From Flavobacterium sp. UBA7680 (GTDB taxonomy: Bacteria; Bacteroidota; Bacteroidia; Flavobacteriales; Flavobacteriaceae): 64,000 nucleotides of DNA. The translations under genes were made by a program, and so were the position numbers. Location: positions 255,842 through 319,841 of the forward strand of contig NZ_DLHA01000050.1 in NCBI RefSeq assembly GCF_002482975.1, read 5' to 3'. Numbering within the stretch: position 1 is the stretch's first letter; the number at the start of each line of letters is the position of its first letter. The notes beneath the pieces are model-generated. The model ran no database searches, was not told the origin of the DNA, and saw only the letters and a program-made list of their open reading frames with translations. Positions 52,253 to 61,034 of the stretch are shown one piece after another.

Positions 52253-52738
52253 TTATTCGATTACGCGGTTTACTTGTTCGAACGAGTTTTTGTAATAAGC
52301 TTCTTTTGTAGAAGAAATGATTACACCTTTTGAAGTAGAAGAATGTATAAATTTAATTTCATCTGAATTTACTTCCGTAATAAGTCCAACATGATTGATC
52401 TGCTTGCTTTTATTCGTTTTAAAGAAAATCAAATCTCCTTTTTTCGCATCATTTAAGGGAATTACTTTTCCAATTTTTGCCTGTTCAAAAGAACTTCTCG
52501 GCAGTTTTATATTTTCAGATTCGAAAGTGGTGTAAACCAAGCCAGAACAATCGAAACCATTTTTTGTAGTTCCGCCCGCTTTGTATTTAACGCCAATATT
52601 ATCAGTCGCAGTTTCAATTAAATTTTTTACAACAGATCTATTTTCTTTTTTCGGTTCGTTTTTGCTCACAGCAGTCGAAGTCGATTTACAAGAAACCAAT
52701 ACGATTGATAAAAGAAGGAAAACGAGTATTTTTTTCAA
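52253..52738 (-). CDS. NlpC/P60 cysteine peptidase lipoprotein
   Basis: A 161-residue lipoprotein with lipobox VLVSC (C17). The C40 peptidase core shows the catalytic Cys C64 in GFDCSGLVYTTF, the histidine H116 in INHVGLITEV, and a third polar residue H132 in FIHSSTSKG. The spacing fits murein endopeptidases such as Spr/MepS. It should cut peptide cross-links or stems of peptidoglycan from an outer-membrane anchor. It starts 11 bp after the lpxB stop and is followed by comEC, so it is co-transcribed with envelope genes. Confidence 0.9.
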   Translation of the reverse strand: MKKILVFLLLSIVLVSCKSTSTAVSKNEPKKENRSVVKNLIETATDNIGVKYKAGGTTKNGFDCSGLVYTTFESENIKLPRSSFEQAKIGKVIPLNDAKKGDLIFFKTNKSKQINHVGLITEVNSDEIKFIHSSTSKGVIISSTKEAYYKNSFEQVNRVIE

Positions 52739-52749
52739 AACAGAAATAG

Positions 52750-53865
52750 TTAAGATTTTAAATCGGCAACAATAAGTTTAGCTGTTTTTTTGCTTGCGCC
52801 AACTCCGCCTAGTTTTTGCTCTAAAATATCATAGTTTTTCAGCAGTTTTTCGCGGTGAGAAGGCTCCAATAATTTGTTCAGTTCTTCTTTGATTCGTTTT
52901 GTATTACATTCACTTTGAATCAGTTCCGTTACAACTTCCTGATCCATAATTAAATTGACAAGCGAAATATATTTTAAAGTAATAATTCGTTTGGCAATTT
53001 GATACGAGATCGCACTTCCTTTATAACAAACCACTTCGGGAACTTTTAAAAGAGCCGTTTCTAAAGTTGCGGTTCCAGAGGTAACCAACGCTGCAGTTGA
53101 AGAACGCAACAAATCATAAGTTTTATTCGAAACAAAAGCAATATTTTTGTTTTTAATAAACTGCTGATAAAATTCATAATCCTGGCTTGGCGCTCCGGCA
53201 ATAACAAATTCATAATCCTGAAAATCATCTACAACGCTCAGCATAACACTTAGCATTTTGGTAATTTCCTGTTTACGGCTTCCCGGTAAAACAGCAATAA
53301 TTGGTTTTTCGCCTAATTTATACTCTTCTCTAAAAGCAGTTTCATTAAAAGCAGGCTGATTTTGAATAGCATCAATTAAAGGATGCCCAACAAAATCTAC
53401 AGGGAAATGATGTTTGTCTTCATAAAAACTTTTTTCAAAAGGCAAGATCACAAACATTCTGTCAACGTCTTGTTTAATAGCGTTGATTCGGTTTTCTTTC
53501 CAAGCCCAGATTTGAGGAGAAATATAATAATGTGTTTTGTAATTCAGTTCTTTAGCCCATTTTGCAATACGCATATTAAAGCCCGGATAATCAATAAAAA
53601 TTAAAACATCGGGTTTAAATTCAGAGATATCTTTTTTGCAGATTTTTATGTTGTTTAAAATAGTTTTTAAGTTAAAAATTACTTCAACAAATCCCATAAA
53701 AGCCAATTCGCGATAATGTTTTACCAATGTTCCGCCGGCTTTTTGCATTAAATCACCGCCCCAAAATCTGATGTCAGCCTGAGGATCTTCCTCGTATAAT
53801 GCTTTCATTAAATTAGAACCATGTAAATCTCCAGAAGCTTCGCCAGCTATTATGTAATATTTCAT
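52750..53865 (-). CDS. lpxB: Lipid-A-disaccharide synthase
   Basis: A 371-residue GT19 enzyme. The N-terminus YYIIAGEASGDLHGSNLMKA is the LpxB signature. GFVEVIFNLKTILNN, IDYPGFNMRIAKWAKE and YYISPQIWAWKENRI follow. LPGSRKQEITKML and TSGTATLETALLKVPEVVCYK form the UDP-sugar binding half. It joins UDP-diacylglucosamine and lipid X to the lipid A disaccharide at the inner membrane. It precedes the NlpC gene by 11 bp and follows a small membrane-protein gene by 35 bp. Length is normal. Confidence 0.95.
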   Translation of the reverse strand: MKYYIIAGEASGDLHGSNLMKALYEEDPQADIRFWGGDLMQKAGGTLVKHYRELAFMGFVEVIFNLKTILNNIKICKKDISEFKPDVLIFIDYPGFNMRIAKWAKELNYKTHYYISPQIWAWKENRINAIKQDVDRMFVILPFEKSFYEDKHHFPVDFVGHPLIDAIQNQPAFNETAFREEYKLGEKPIIAVLPGSRKQEITKMLSVMLSVVDDFQDYEFVIAGAPSQDYEFYQQFIKNKNIAFVSNKTYDLLRSSTAALVTSGTATLETALLKVPEVVCYKGSAISYQIAKRIITLKYISLVNLIMDQEVVTELIQSECNTKRIKEELNKLLEPSHREKLLKNYDILEQKLGGVGASKKTAKLIVADLKS

Positions 53866-53900
53866 ATCAACGAATTTTTATTGCAGCACAAAGATAGGAT

Positions 53901-54173
53901 TTAAATAATTATGGTCGAAATTGCTAAAACAATCACGGCTAAAATCACGCCTCGAGCCATCATTTCTTTGTTTCTTTTTAAGAGAATTAAAAAAACTGGA
54001 AGATCTAAAACAGCTCCAATTGTAATCACTTTTCCTAAATATCCCATTTCTCTAATAGTTTGAATTCCGGCTGGAAGGTCAAATTTTGTAAAAAATTTGA
54101 TAAACAAATAACTTCCAAGAAGCGAAGTAAAAATTCCAACAATAAATCCGATTACGAGTTCTTTTTTATCCAT
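53901..54173 (-). CDS. Small membrane protein between surE and lpxB
   Basis: A 90-residue protein with three hydrophobic stretches: LVIGFIVGIFTSLLGSYLFI (about 6-25), VITIGAVLDLPVFLILL (about 49-65) and GVILAVIVLAISTIII (about 75-90). Its start overlaps the surE stop by 8 bp, and lpxB follows. I know no function; the fixed position between surE and lpxB suggests an envelope role. Confidence 0.75.
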   Translation of the reverse strand: MDKKELVIGFIVGIFTSLLGSYLFIKFFTKFDLPAGIQTIREMGYLGKVITIGAVLDLPVFLILLKRNKEMMARGVILAVIVLAISTIII

Positions 54174-54945
54174 TTAATTTCCAAGTATTAAGTTGCTGCA
54201 TTGTATGATGTGCCGTTAAGTCGAACTGAACAGGAACTACCGAAATATATCCGTTTTCAAGTGCCCATTCATCGGTATCTTCGCCATTATCTTCATTGGT
54301 AAATTTGCCTGTTAGCCAGTAATAATCTTTACCGTAAGGCGTTTGTCTTTTATCAAATTTCTGGGCATAATACGCTTTCGCCTGACGACAGATTTTTATT
54401 CCTTTGATTTCTTTTTCGCTCAATTTCGGAAAATTAACATTTAAAACCACTCCGGCAGGAAGTTTATTTTTTAATGTTTCTAAAGCTATTTTTTTTACGA
54501 ATGCTTTAGCGGGTTCAAAATCGGCATTCCAGTCAAAGTCCAAAAGAGAAAAACCAATCGCCTGAATACCTTCAATTCCGGCTTCGACAGCGGCGCTCAT
54601 TGTTCCCGAATAAATCACATTTATAGAAGAATTTGATCCGTGATTAATTCCCGAAACACACAAGTCCGGTTTTCGTTTTAAAATTTCATTAACGGCCAGT
54701 TTTACACAGTCTACAGGCGTTCCGGAACAGCTGTATTCTGTAACAGAATCTCCATCTTTAGAAATTTTATCCAGAAATAAAGTATTGTTTATCGTAATGG
54801 CGTGTCCCATTGCGCTTTGAGGCTTGTCTGGGGCGACCACAACGACATCGCCAATAGTTTCCATAACGCTTATTAAAGCTCTGATTCCGGGAGCCAGAAT
54901 TCCATCATCATTCGTAACTAATATTAAAGGTTTTTCGTCTTTCAT
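54166..54945 (-). CDS. surE: 5'/3'-nucleotidase SurE
   Basis: A 259-residue protein. ILVTNDDGILAPGIRALISV (residues 8-27) carries the metal-binding Asp pair. VVVAPDKPQSAMGHAIT (about 35-51) and CSGTPVDCVKLAVNEI follow. SGINHGSNSSINVIYSGTMS (about 99-118) gives the metal Asn and the SGTxxAA loop, and NVNFPKL completes the family pattern. It removes phosphate from nucleoside monophosphates and related phosphoesters in the cytoplasm. Its 3' end overlaps the next small gene by 8 bp. A divergent Tsp-type protease gene lies 212 bp upstream. Confidence 0.95.
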   Translation of the reverse strand: MKDEKPLILVTNDDGILAPGIRALISVMETIGDVVVVAPDKPQSAMGHAITINNTLFLDKISKDGDSVTEYSCSGTPVDCVKLAVNEILKRKPDLCVSGINHGSNSSINVIYSGTMSAAVEAGIEGIQAIGFSLLDFDWNADFEPAKAFVKKIALETLKNKLPAGVVLNVNFPKLSEKEIKGIKICRQAKAYYAQKFDKRQTPYGKDYYWLTGKFTNEDNGEDTDEWALENGYISVVPVQFDLTAHHTMQQLNTWKLNG

Positions 54946-55157
54946 GCTGCGTTTTCCATTTTTGATTTATCAAAATAAAAGCTTGTTAGGGCAAATGTAG
55001 TAACAGATTTTGGTAGAATACTAACAAATAAATAAAAATTGTAAACTAAATTCCAGAAGACTTTTAAGCATCAAACATTTTTATATCTTTAACAAAAAAT
55101 TATACTGATCTTGGCATGTTGGCATAGTTTTTACCGTAACTTAGATTAAAAAATTTG

Positions 55158-57341
55158 ATGAATGCTATTATTAAGTTTATGAAAAGAAATTATAAAATAC
55201 TTATAGCCGTATTATGCTTGTCTTTAACCCTGTTTGCTTTTAAAATAAATGCTGACAAGAATGATGATCCGGACCCAAATAAAGACAAGACATTATTAGA
55301 ATTACTGGCTTTTGTTATTGAAAAAGGACACTACAGCCCGGCTGAAATAAATGACGAATTTTCGAAAGGTATTTTTAAAGATTATATCGAGGCATTAGAC
55401 CCTTCGAAGCGATTTTTCCTGCAGTCTGATATTGATGAATTTAAGCAATATGAGCTAATGCTGGACGATCAGTTTTTGAATAAAGATTTGACATTTTTCA
55501 ACTTGACTTATACAAGGCTGATGAAGAGAATGGAAGAAAGCAAAAAACGTTACAAAACGATTTTAGCGCAGCCATTTAACTACACAACAGATGAGACTTT
55601 TAATGCAGATTATGAGAAACTTCCGTATGCAAAAAACTTAACGGAAATCAATGAAAGATGGAGAAAACAAATTAAATTATCTACACTTTCATCGCTTGTA
55701 ACAAAACAAAAAATTGAAGAAGAGAAAAAGAAAAAAGATCCTGCTTATCAGGAAAAATCTTTTGATGCTTTAGAAAAAGACACACGAGAAAGTTCATTAA
55801 AATCTTTAGATGATAATTTTAGTGTAATTAAAGATTTGAATAAAGATTACTGGTTTTCAGTGTATTTAAATTCAATCATGGCTCGTTTTGACCCTCATAC
55901 AAGTTATTTTGCTCCAGAAGAAAAAGATCGTTTTGATGTAAACATCAGCGGAAAATTAGAAGGAATTGGAGCAAGATTGACTAAGAAAAATGATTTTACT
56001 CAAATTGATGAGTTAATTTCTGGCGGACCAGCATGGAAAGGAAAACAACTTGAGGCTGGAGATTTAATCTTGAAAGTAGCTCAAGGAAATGAAGAACCTG
56101 TTGATGTAGTTGGAATGCGTCTTGATGATGTTGTGAAAAAAATCAAAGGTCATAAAGGAACTGAAGTTAAACTTACCGTTAAAAAAGTGGACGGAAGTAT
56201 CAAAGTAATTTCAATTATCAGAGATGTTGTTGAAATTGAAGAAACATATGCAAAATCAAGTATTGTTGAGAAAAACGGATTAAAATATGGCGTTATTTAC
56301 CTGCCTAAATTTTATATCGATTTTGAAAACAAAGACGGTCGTGATGCAGGAAAAGATATTGCTCTTGAAGTTGAAAGACTGAAAAAAGAAAACATAAACG
56401 GTATTGTTCTTGACGTTCGTGATGACGGTGGAGGATCTCTTTCTACAGTTGTTGATATCGCTGGTTTATTTATTGAAGAAGGACCAATCGTTCAGGTAAA
56501 ATCTGCTGGTAAAAAGAAAGAAGTTTTATACGATAAAGATAAAAAAATAGAGTGGGACGGACCATTAGTAATTATGGTGAACAGTTTCTCTGCTTCGGCT
56601 TCTGAGATTTTAGCAGCTGCAATTCAGGATTACAAACGTGGTGTTATCATTGGTAGTAAACAAACTTACGGTAAAGGAACGGTACAAAATGTACTTGATT
56701 TGAACCAATTTGTTCGTAATGCAAATTATGGAGATTTAGGAGCATTGAAAATTACAGGCCAAAAATTCTATAGAATTAACGGAGGTTCAACTCAGTTAGA
56801 AGGTGTTCATAGTGACGTGGTTATGCCAGATCGTTATGCTTACTTAAAAATGGGAGAGCGTGATATTGACAATGCAATGCCGTGGGACAAAATTGATCCG
56901 GCAGATTACAGCACTTGGACGTCTAACGAAAACTTTACAAAAGCAATCGAGAAAAGTAAAAACAGAATTTTACAAAATCCTCAATTTAAATTAATTGAAG
57001 ATAATGCAAAATGGATCGATGTTAAGAATAAAGAAAACATATACAGCTTGAACATTAATAGTTTTAAACAAACTCAGGAACAAGTTGAAAATGAAGGAAA
57101 AAAATACAAACCAATTTCTGATTATAAAAACAGTTTAGTGTTTAGATCATTGCCTTATGAAGAGGTTGAAATGAATAACGATGCTACATTGAAAGAAAAA
57201 AGAGAAGCTTGGCACCAGGCATTATCTAAAGATGTTTATGTGGAAGAAGCATTAAATGTTTTAGATGACTTACAATCTAAATCTTTAGTAAAAAATGGCG
57301 TTTCTCCTAAAATGAAAAAAGATAAATTGGTAAAATCTTAA
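55158..57341 (+). CDS. prc: Carboxy-terminal processing protease (Tsp/Prc)
   Basis: About 727 residues from ATG 55158 (another ATG at 55179 is possible). It has an N-terminal membrane or signal segment (LIAVLCLSLTLFAFKI), a TSP N-terminal helical domain (about 40-235), a PDZ domain (about 240-330; LEGIGARLTKKNDF, GGPAWKGKQLEAGDLILKV) and the S41 protease core. The catalytic serine is S480 in SFSASASEILAA and the lysine K506 in TYGKGTVQ. That 26-residue spacing is close to E. coli Tsp (S430/K455). It ends in a DUF3340-like domain. It trims C-termini of periplasmic proteins. A terminator follows. Confidence 0.93.
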   Translation: MNAIIKFMKRNYKILIAVLCLSLTLFAFKINADKNDDPDPNKDKTLLELLAFVIEKGHYSPAEINDEFSKGIFKDYIEALDPSKRFFLQSDIDEFKQYELMLDDQFLNKDLTFFNLTYTRLMKRMEESKKRYKTILAQPFNYTTDETFNADYEKLPYAKNLTEINERWRKQIKLSTLSSLVTKQKIEEEKKKKDPAYQEKSFDALEKDTRESSLKSLDDNFSVIKDLNKDYWFSVYLNSIMARFDPHTSYFAPEEKDRFDVNISGKLEGIGARLTKKNDFTQIDELISGGPAWKGKQLEAGDLILKVAQGNEEPVDVVGMRLDDVVKKIKGHKGTEVKLTVKKVDGSIKVISIIRDVVEIEETYAKSSIVEKNGLKYGVIYLPKFYIDFENKDGRDAGKDIALEVERLKKENINGIVLDVRDDGGGSLSTVVDIAGLFIEEGPIVQVKSAGKKKEVLYDKDKKIEWDGPLVIMVNSFSASASEILAAAIQDYKRGVIIGSKQTYGKGTVQNVLDLNQFVRNANYGDLGALKITGQKFYRINGGSTQLEGVHSDVVMPDRYAYLKMGERDIDNAMPWDKIDPADYSTWTSNENFTKAIEKSKNRILQNPQFKLIEDNAKWIDVKNKENIYSLNINSFKQTQEQVENEGKKYKPISDYKNSLVFRSLPYEEVEMNNDATLKEKREAWHQALSKDVYVEEALNVLDDLQSKSLVKNGVSPKMKKDKLVKS

Positions 57342-57367
57342 AGATTTTAAATGTTTAATTTGTTATT

Positions 57368-57405
57368 AAAAAACGCTTCTTAAAGTAATTTATGAAGCGT
57401 TTTTT
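57368..57405 (+). terminator. Rho-independent terminator
   Basis: AAAAAACGCTTC (57368-57379) pairs with GAAGCGTTTTTT (57394-57405). It separates the protease gene from the nuclease gene. Confidence 0.85.
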
Positions 57406-57430
57406 AGTTTAAAAGAAAAAAGTAATATTT

Positions 57431-58216
57431 ATGAAAAGTATTTTAGTTTGCGGATTGATTGGTTTGGCATTGCTTTCTTGTAAAAAGGAAAATGAAACTG
57501 TTGTTGAAACAGAAATAGCAAAAGCAGAAAATTCATTTGTTTCTGACCAAAGTAATACTGGTTCTTTATATTCGATTGCTTATCAGCCAACTTCGACCAC
57601 AAATCAAATTATTCAGCATAAATATTACACGCTTTCTTATAATGAAAAATTTGAGCAGGCCGAATGGGTCGCTTATGAATTGAAGAAAGAATATCTAAAA
57701 AACGGAAATTACAAACGTCCGTATTTTATTGAAGATCCAAAAGTAACAACGGGTTCTGCAGATTGGAGAAATTATAAAAAGTCAGGTTATGATAAAGGGC
57801 ATCTTTGTCCTGCGGGCGATATGGAATTTAGCAAAGACGCTTATGATGATACTTTTTATACTTCGAATATTTCACCGCAAAGACATGATTTTAATAGCGG
57901 AATCTGGAACAGAATTGAGCAGAAAACTCGTTATTGGGCTGGAAAATACAATGATATTTATGTAGTTACTGGAGGAATCCTGAAAGATTCAGATAAAAAA
58001 ATAGGAACAGAGAAAGTTTCTGTTCCTAAATATTTTTATAAAATTGTTTTAGCTAAATCTGGAAAGGAACATAAAGCAATTGCTTTTTTGGTTCCGAATG
58101 AAGACAGCGATAAACCAATTTATGATTTCGTTGTTCCTATTGAAACTCTGGAAAAAATGACTGGAATTGATTTCTTCCCAAATTTAAAAAACTTAAAAAG
58201 CAGTAAGGACTTTTAA
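57431..58216 (+). CDS. DNA/RNA non-specific endonuclease, NucA type, lipoprotein
   Basis: A 261-residue protein. The leader ends LLSC (C16), so it is probably a lipoprotein. The beta-beta-alpha-metal nuclease motif is YDKGHLCPAGDM with general base H124; DKGH replaces the more usual DRGH. SNISPQRHDFNSGIWNRIE carries the metal-binding asparagine. YVVTGGIL and VPKYFYKIVLA complete the NUC fold. It should cut DNA and RNA without sequence preference, in the periplasm or at the surface. Its last 24 bp overlap, tail to tail, the 3' end of rpe on the opposite strand. Confidence 0.9.
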   Translation: MKSILVCGLIGLALLSCKKENETVVETEIAKAENSFVSDQSNTGSLYSIAYQPTSTTNQIIQHKYYTLSYNEKFEQAEWVAYELKKEYLKNGNYKRPYFIEDPKVTTGSADWRNYKKSGYDKGHLCPAGDMEFSKDAYDDTFYTSNISPQRHDFNSGIWNRIEQKTRYWAGKYNDIYVVTGGILKDSDKKIGTEKVSVPKYFYKIVLAKSGKEHKAIAFLVPNEDSDKPIYDFVVPIETLEKMTGIDFFPNLKNLKSSKDF

Positions 58217-58855
58217 ATCTGCAATTGTTTCGGTTGGATTTTCGGCTTTAAAAACAAAGCTTCCGGCAACTAAAACATCGGCTCCTGCTTCTACTAATTG
58301 TTTTGCATTTTTGTTGGTTACACCGCCGTCAATTTCGATAAGAGTTGACGCGTTTTTACGTGTAATTAAAGCTTTTAGTTTTTTTACTTTATCATAAGTG
58401 TTTTCAATAAACGACTGTCCGCCAAAACCCGGATTCACACTCATAATACAAACTAAGTCAATATCATTAATAACATCTTCTAACAAGTCAATATTAGTAT
58501 GCGGATTGATGGCAACTCCGGCTTTCATTCCTTCGGCTTTAATAGCTTGTAATGTTCTGTGTAAATGTGTACAAGCTTCATAATGTACAGTTAAACCGTT
58601 AGCGCCTAAATCAGCGAAGGTTTTAATATAACGATCCGGATCAATAATCATTAAATGTACATCAATATACTTTTTGGCATGTTTAGAAATAGCTTCTAAA
58701 ACAGGCATTCCAAAAGAAATATTCGGAACAAAAACTCCATCCATAATATCAATATGAAACCAATCGGCCTGGCTGATGTTAATCATTTCGATATCACGCT
58801 GCAGGTTCGCAAAATCGGCAGCAAGAACTGAAGGAGCAATAAGAGTATTTTTCAT
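58193..58855 (-). CDS. rpe: Ribulose-phosphate 3-epimerase
   Basis: About 220 residues from ATG 58855, where the family's N-terminus IAPSVLAADFANLQRDIEMI begins; the frame is open 69 bp further upstream but the extra residues match nothing. WFHIDIMDGVFVPNISFGMPV holds the His/Asp metal ligands (given here over 21 positions as WFHIDIMDGVF and VPNISFGMPV). VHLMI, NPGFGGQSFI, EIDGGVTNKNA and VAGSFVF complete the TIM barrel. It interconverts ribulose-5-phosphate and xylulose-5-phosphate in the pentose phosphate pathway. Its 3' end overlaps nucA by 24 bp. Confidence 0.96.
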   Translation of the reverse strand: MKNTLIAPSVLAADFANLQRDIEMINISQADWFHIDIMDGVFVPNISFGMPVLEAISKHAKKYIDVHLMIIDPDRYIKTFADLGANGLTVHYEACTHLHRTLQAIKAEGMKAGVAINPHTNIDLLEDVINDIDLVCIMSVNPGFGGQSFIENTYDKVKKLKALITRKNASTLIEIDGGVTNKNAKQLVEAGADVLVAGSFVFKAENPTETIADLKVLTAF

Positions 58856-59105
58856 TTTGTAGTGGTGTGTTTTTTTACAAAGATAAAATTTTTTAACCGT
58901 AATCCCGACAACTATCCGGGTCAAGGTTTTATGTAAAATTCATATAGGTTTAAGATGTTTATGTTTTGCTAAATTTATTTTTAATAGATTAAGGTTTTGT
59001 CATTATTTTAATTAAAATAATAAGAAAGAAATATAGTAAATCTAAAAAAGGAAATAAATAATTCGTATGGGTTTTTTTGTAAATTGCGGCAAATAATCCT
59101 ACTTG

Positions 59106-61028
59106 ATGAAAATAACTCTACTTTCAATTATTACCTTTTTTTTATCTGCAAATATGCTCTTTAGCCAAAAGGCATTAGACCCTACAGCAGAAGATATTCA
59201 ATTAGCAAAATCACTTAGAGAAAAATATTCTAAAGATGATGTGGCCGTTTTAGAAAGCAAGGAAAACATTACGTTTGAACTTAACAAAAGCGATGCTAAA
59301 GTTGTGGTTAAAAACTCTGTTAGAGAAGTTTTAATGAACATTAATCACAGAGCTGATATTAATAAATATGAGTTTTATGACAGCGAATCTTCGATTGAAA
59401 GTTTTATTCTGAAATACAGAAATCAAAAAAATACCGGGTTTACGTTAAAAGATCAATTTTACAAAGACAACGATTTGTTCTACAATGATGCCCGCGTAAA
59501 GTATATGGACGTAGATTTTCCGGTTCAGGGATATAGTTATATCTATGAGCTTGAAAAAAAGTATAATGATGTTAAGTATTTTACTTCTTTGTATTTTAAT
59601 GACGAGTTTCCGGTTATTAAAAAAGAGATTACAGTTACCGTTCCGGACTGGTTAAATTTAGAATTGAAGGAATTTAATTTTGATGGAAATACTATTTCTA
59701 AAACTAAAACGCGCGACGATAGAAATGGTGCTACAATTTATACTTATGTAATGGAAAATGTTGATGCTTTTTATAAAGAGAAAAAAGCACCGGGAAGAAG
59801 TTATATCTATCCGCATGTTCTGGTTATAGCAAAATCATTTAAACATAGAGATAAAGAAACGATGCTTTTTAATTCGACTGCAGATCTTTATAAATGGTAT
59901 AAATCATTAGTAGATTCTATGAAAGATGATACAAGTCTGCTTGCCGCTAAAGTTAAAGAGTTGACGTCTTCGGCAAAAACCGATGAAGAAAAAATCAAGA
60001 ATATTTATTATTGGGTTCAGGATAATATTAGATATATAGCATTTGAAGACGGAATCGCGGGTTTTAAACCAGACGAAGCGCAAAACGTTTTTGAAAAAAG
60101 ATATGGGGATTGTAAAGGAATGGCAAACCTGAGTAAACAAATGCTGAAATTGGCAGGATTTGATGCGAGACTTACCTGGATTGGCACCAAGCATATTTTG
60201 TATGATTATACAACACCTTCTTTAGCGGTTGATAACCATATGATTTGTACACTGTTTTATAAAGGCAAAACGTATTTTATAGACGGTACAGAGAAGTATA
60301 ATTCTTTTGGGGAAGATGCGGAAAGAATTCAAAATAAAGAAGTAATGATTGAAGATGGGGATAAATTTATCATTAAAAAAGTTCCAGCTTCGGGAAGTGA
60401 ACTAAACAAGGAAATTTATAACGCCAAGTTAATTGTTGACAATGATAAATTGAGCGGAAGCTGCTCTAAAACCTATTCGGGAGAAAGTAAAACGGAGTTT
60501 TTAAATATTTTTAATTCTTTTGAAAATAATAAAAAAGGCGAAACTTTAGAAAAATACCTTTCTGGAAATGATAAAAATATTACAGCTAAAAATATTAAAA
60601 CCTCAGATTTAAAAAACAGAGATTTAAAACTTTCGTTGAATTATGATTTAGATGTTCAAAATAAGGTTTCAAAGTTTGATAATGATATTTTTATAGATTT
60701 AGCCTATATGGATGAATATAAAAATTTTGAGTTTAAAGACAGAAAAACAAATTACGAACTAAATTATAAAACAAATTACGAATCGAATGTAGTTTTGGCG
60801 ATTCCTGACGGATATAAACTGAGTAAATTACCTGAAAGCTTAAATGTAAATGAAGAAGATTTCAGTGCTCTGATTTCGTTTAAACAAGTTGGTAAAGAGA
60901 TTGTTTACAAAAAGCAATTTGTGTTTAAAAATGCCGTGGTTAAAAAAACAGATATGGCAAAATGGAATGACTTCAATAAAAACCTTAAAACAATTTATAA
61001 CCAACAAATAATTTTTACAAAATCATAA
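59106..61028 (+). CDS. DUF3857/transglutaminase-like secreted protein, active site intact
   Basis: About 640 residues from ATG 59106. It has a signal peptide (about 1-20), an N-terminal DUF3857 domain (about 40-250) and a transglutaminase-like domain with the complete triad. The triad residues are C336 in YGDCKGMANLS, H378 in VDNHMICTL and D393 in YFIDGTEKY. A C-terminal DUF3858-like domain follows. It is probably in the periplasm; substrates of this family are unknown. A second DUF3857 protein starts 6 bp downstream, so the pair is co-translated and may act together. Confidence 0.85.
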   Translation: MKITLLSIITFFLSANMLFSQKALDPTAEDIQLAKSLREKYSKDDVAVLESKENITFELNKSDAKVVVKNSVREVLMNINHRADINKYEFYDSESSIESFILKYRNQKNTGFTLKDQFYKDNDLFYNDARVKYMDVDFPVQGYSYIYELEKKYNDVKYFTSLYFNDEFPVIKKEITVTVPDWLNLELKEFNFDGNTISKTKTRDDRNGATIYTYVMENVDAFYKEKKAPGRSYIYPHVLVIAKSFKHRDKETMLFNSTADLYKWYKSLVDSMKDDTSLLAAKVKELTSSAKTDEEKIKNIYYWVQDNIRYIAFEDGIAGFKPDEAQNVFEKRYGDCKGMANLSKQMLKLAGFDARLTWIGTKHILYDYTTPSLAVDNHMICTLFYKGKTYFIDGTEKYNSFGEDAERIQNKEVMIEDGDKFIIKKVPASGSELNKEIYNAKLIVDNDKLSGSCSKTYSGESKTEFLNIFNSFENNKKGETLEKYLSGNDKNITAKNIKTSDLKNRDLKLSLNYDLDVQNKVSKFDNDIFIDLAYMDEYKNFEFKDRKTNYELNYKTNYESNVVLAIPDGYKLSKLPESLNVNEEDFSALISFKQVGKEIVYKKQFVFKNAVVKKTDMAKWNDFNKNLKTIYNQQIIFTKS

Positions 61029-61034
61029 AACAGT

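Noticed and set aside
59907..60194. A 95-codon minus-strand frame inside the DUF3857 gene
   Set aside because: Antisense shadow over the transglutaminase active-site region; no independent signal.
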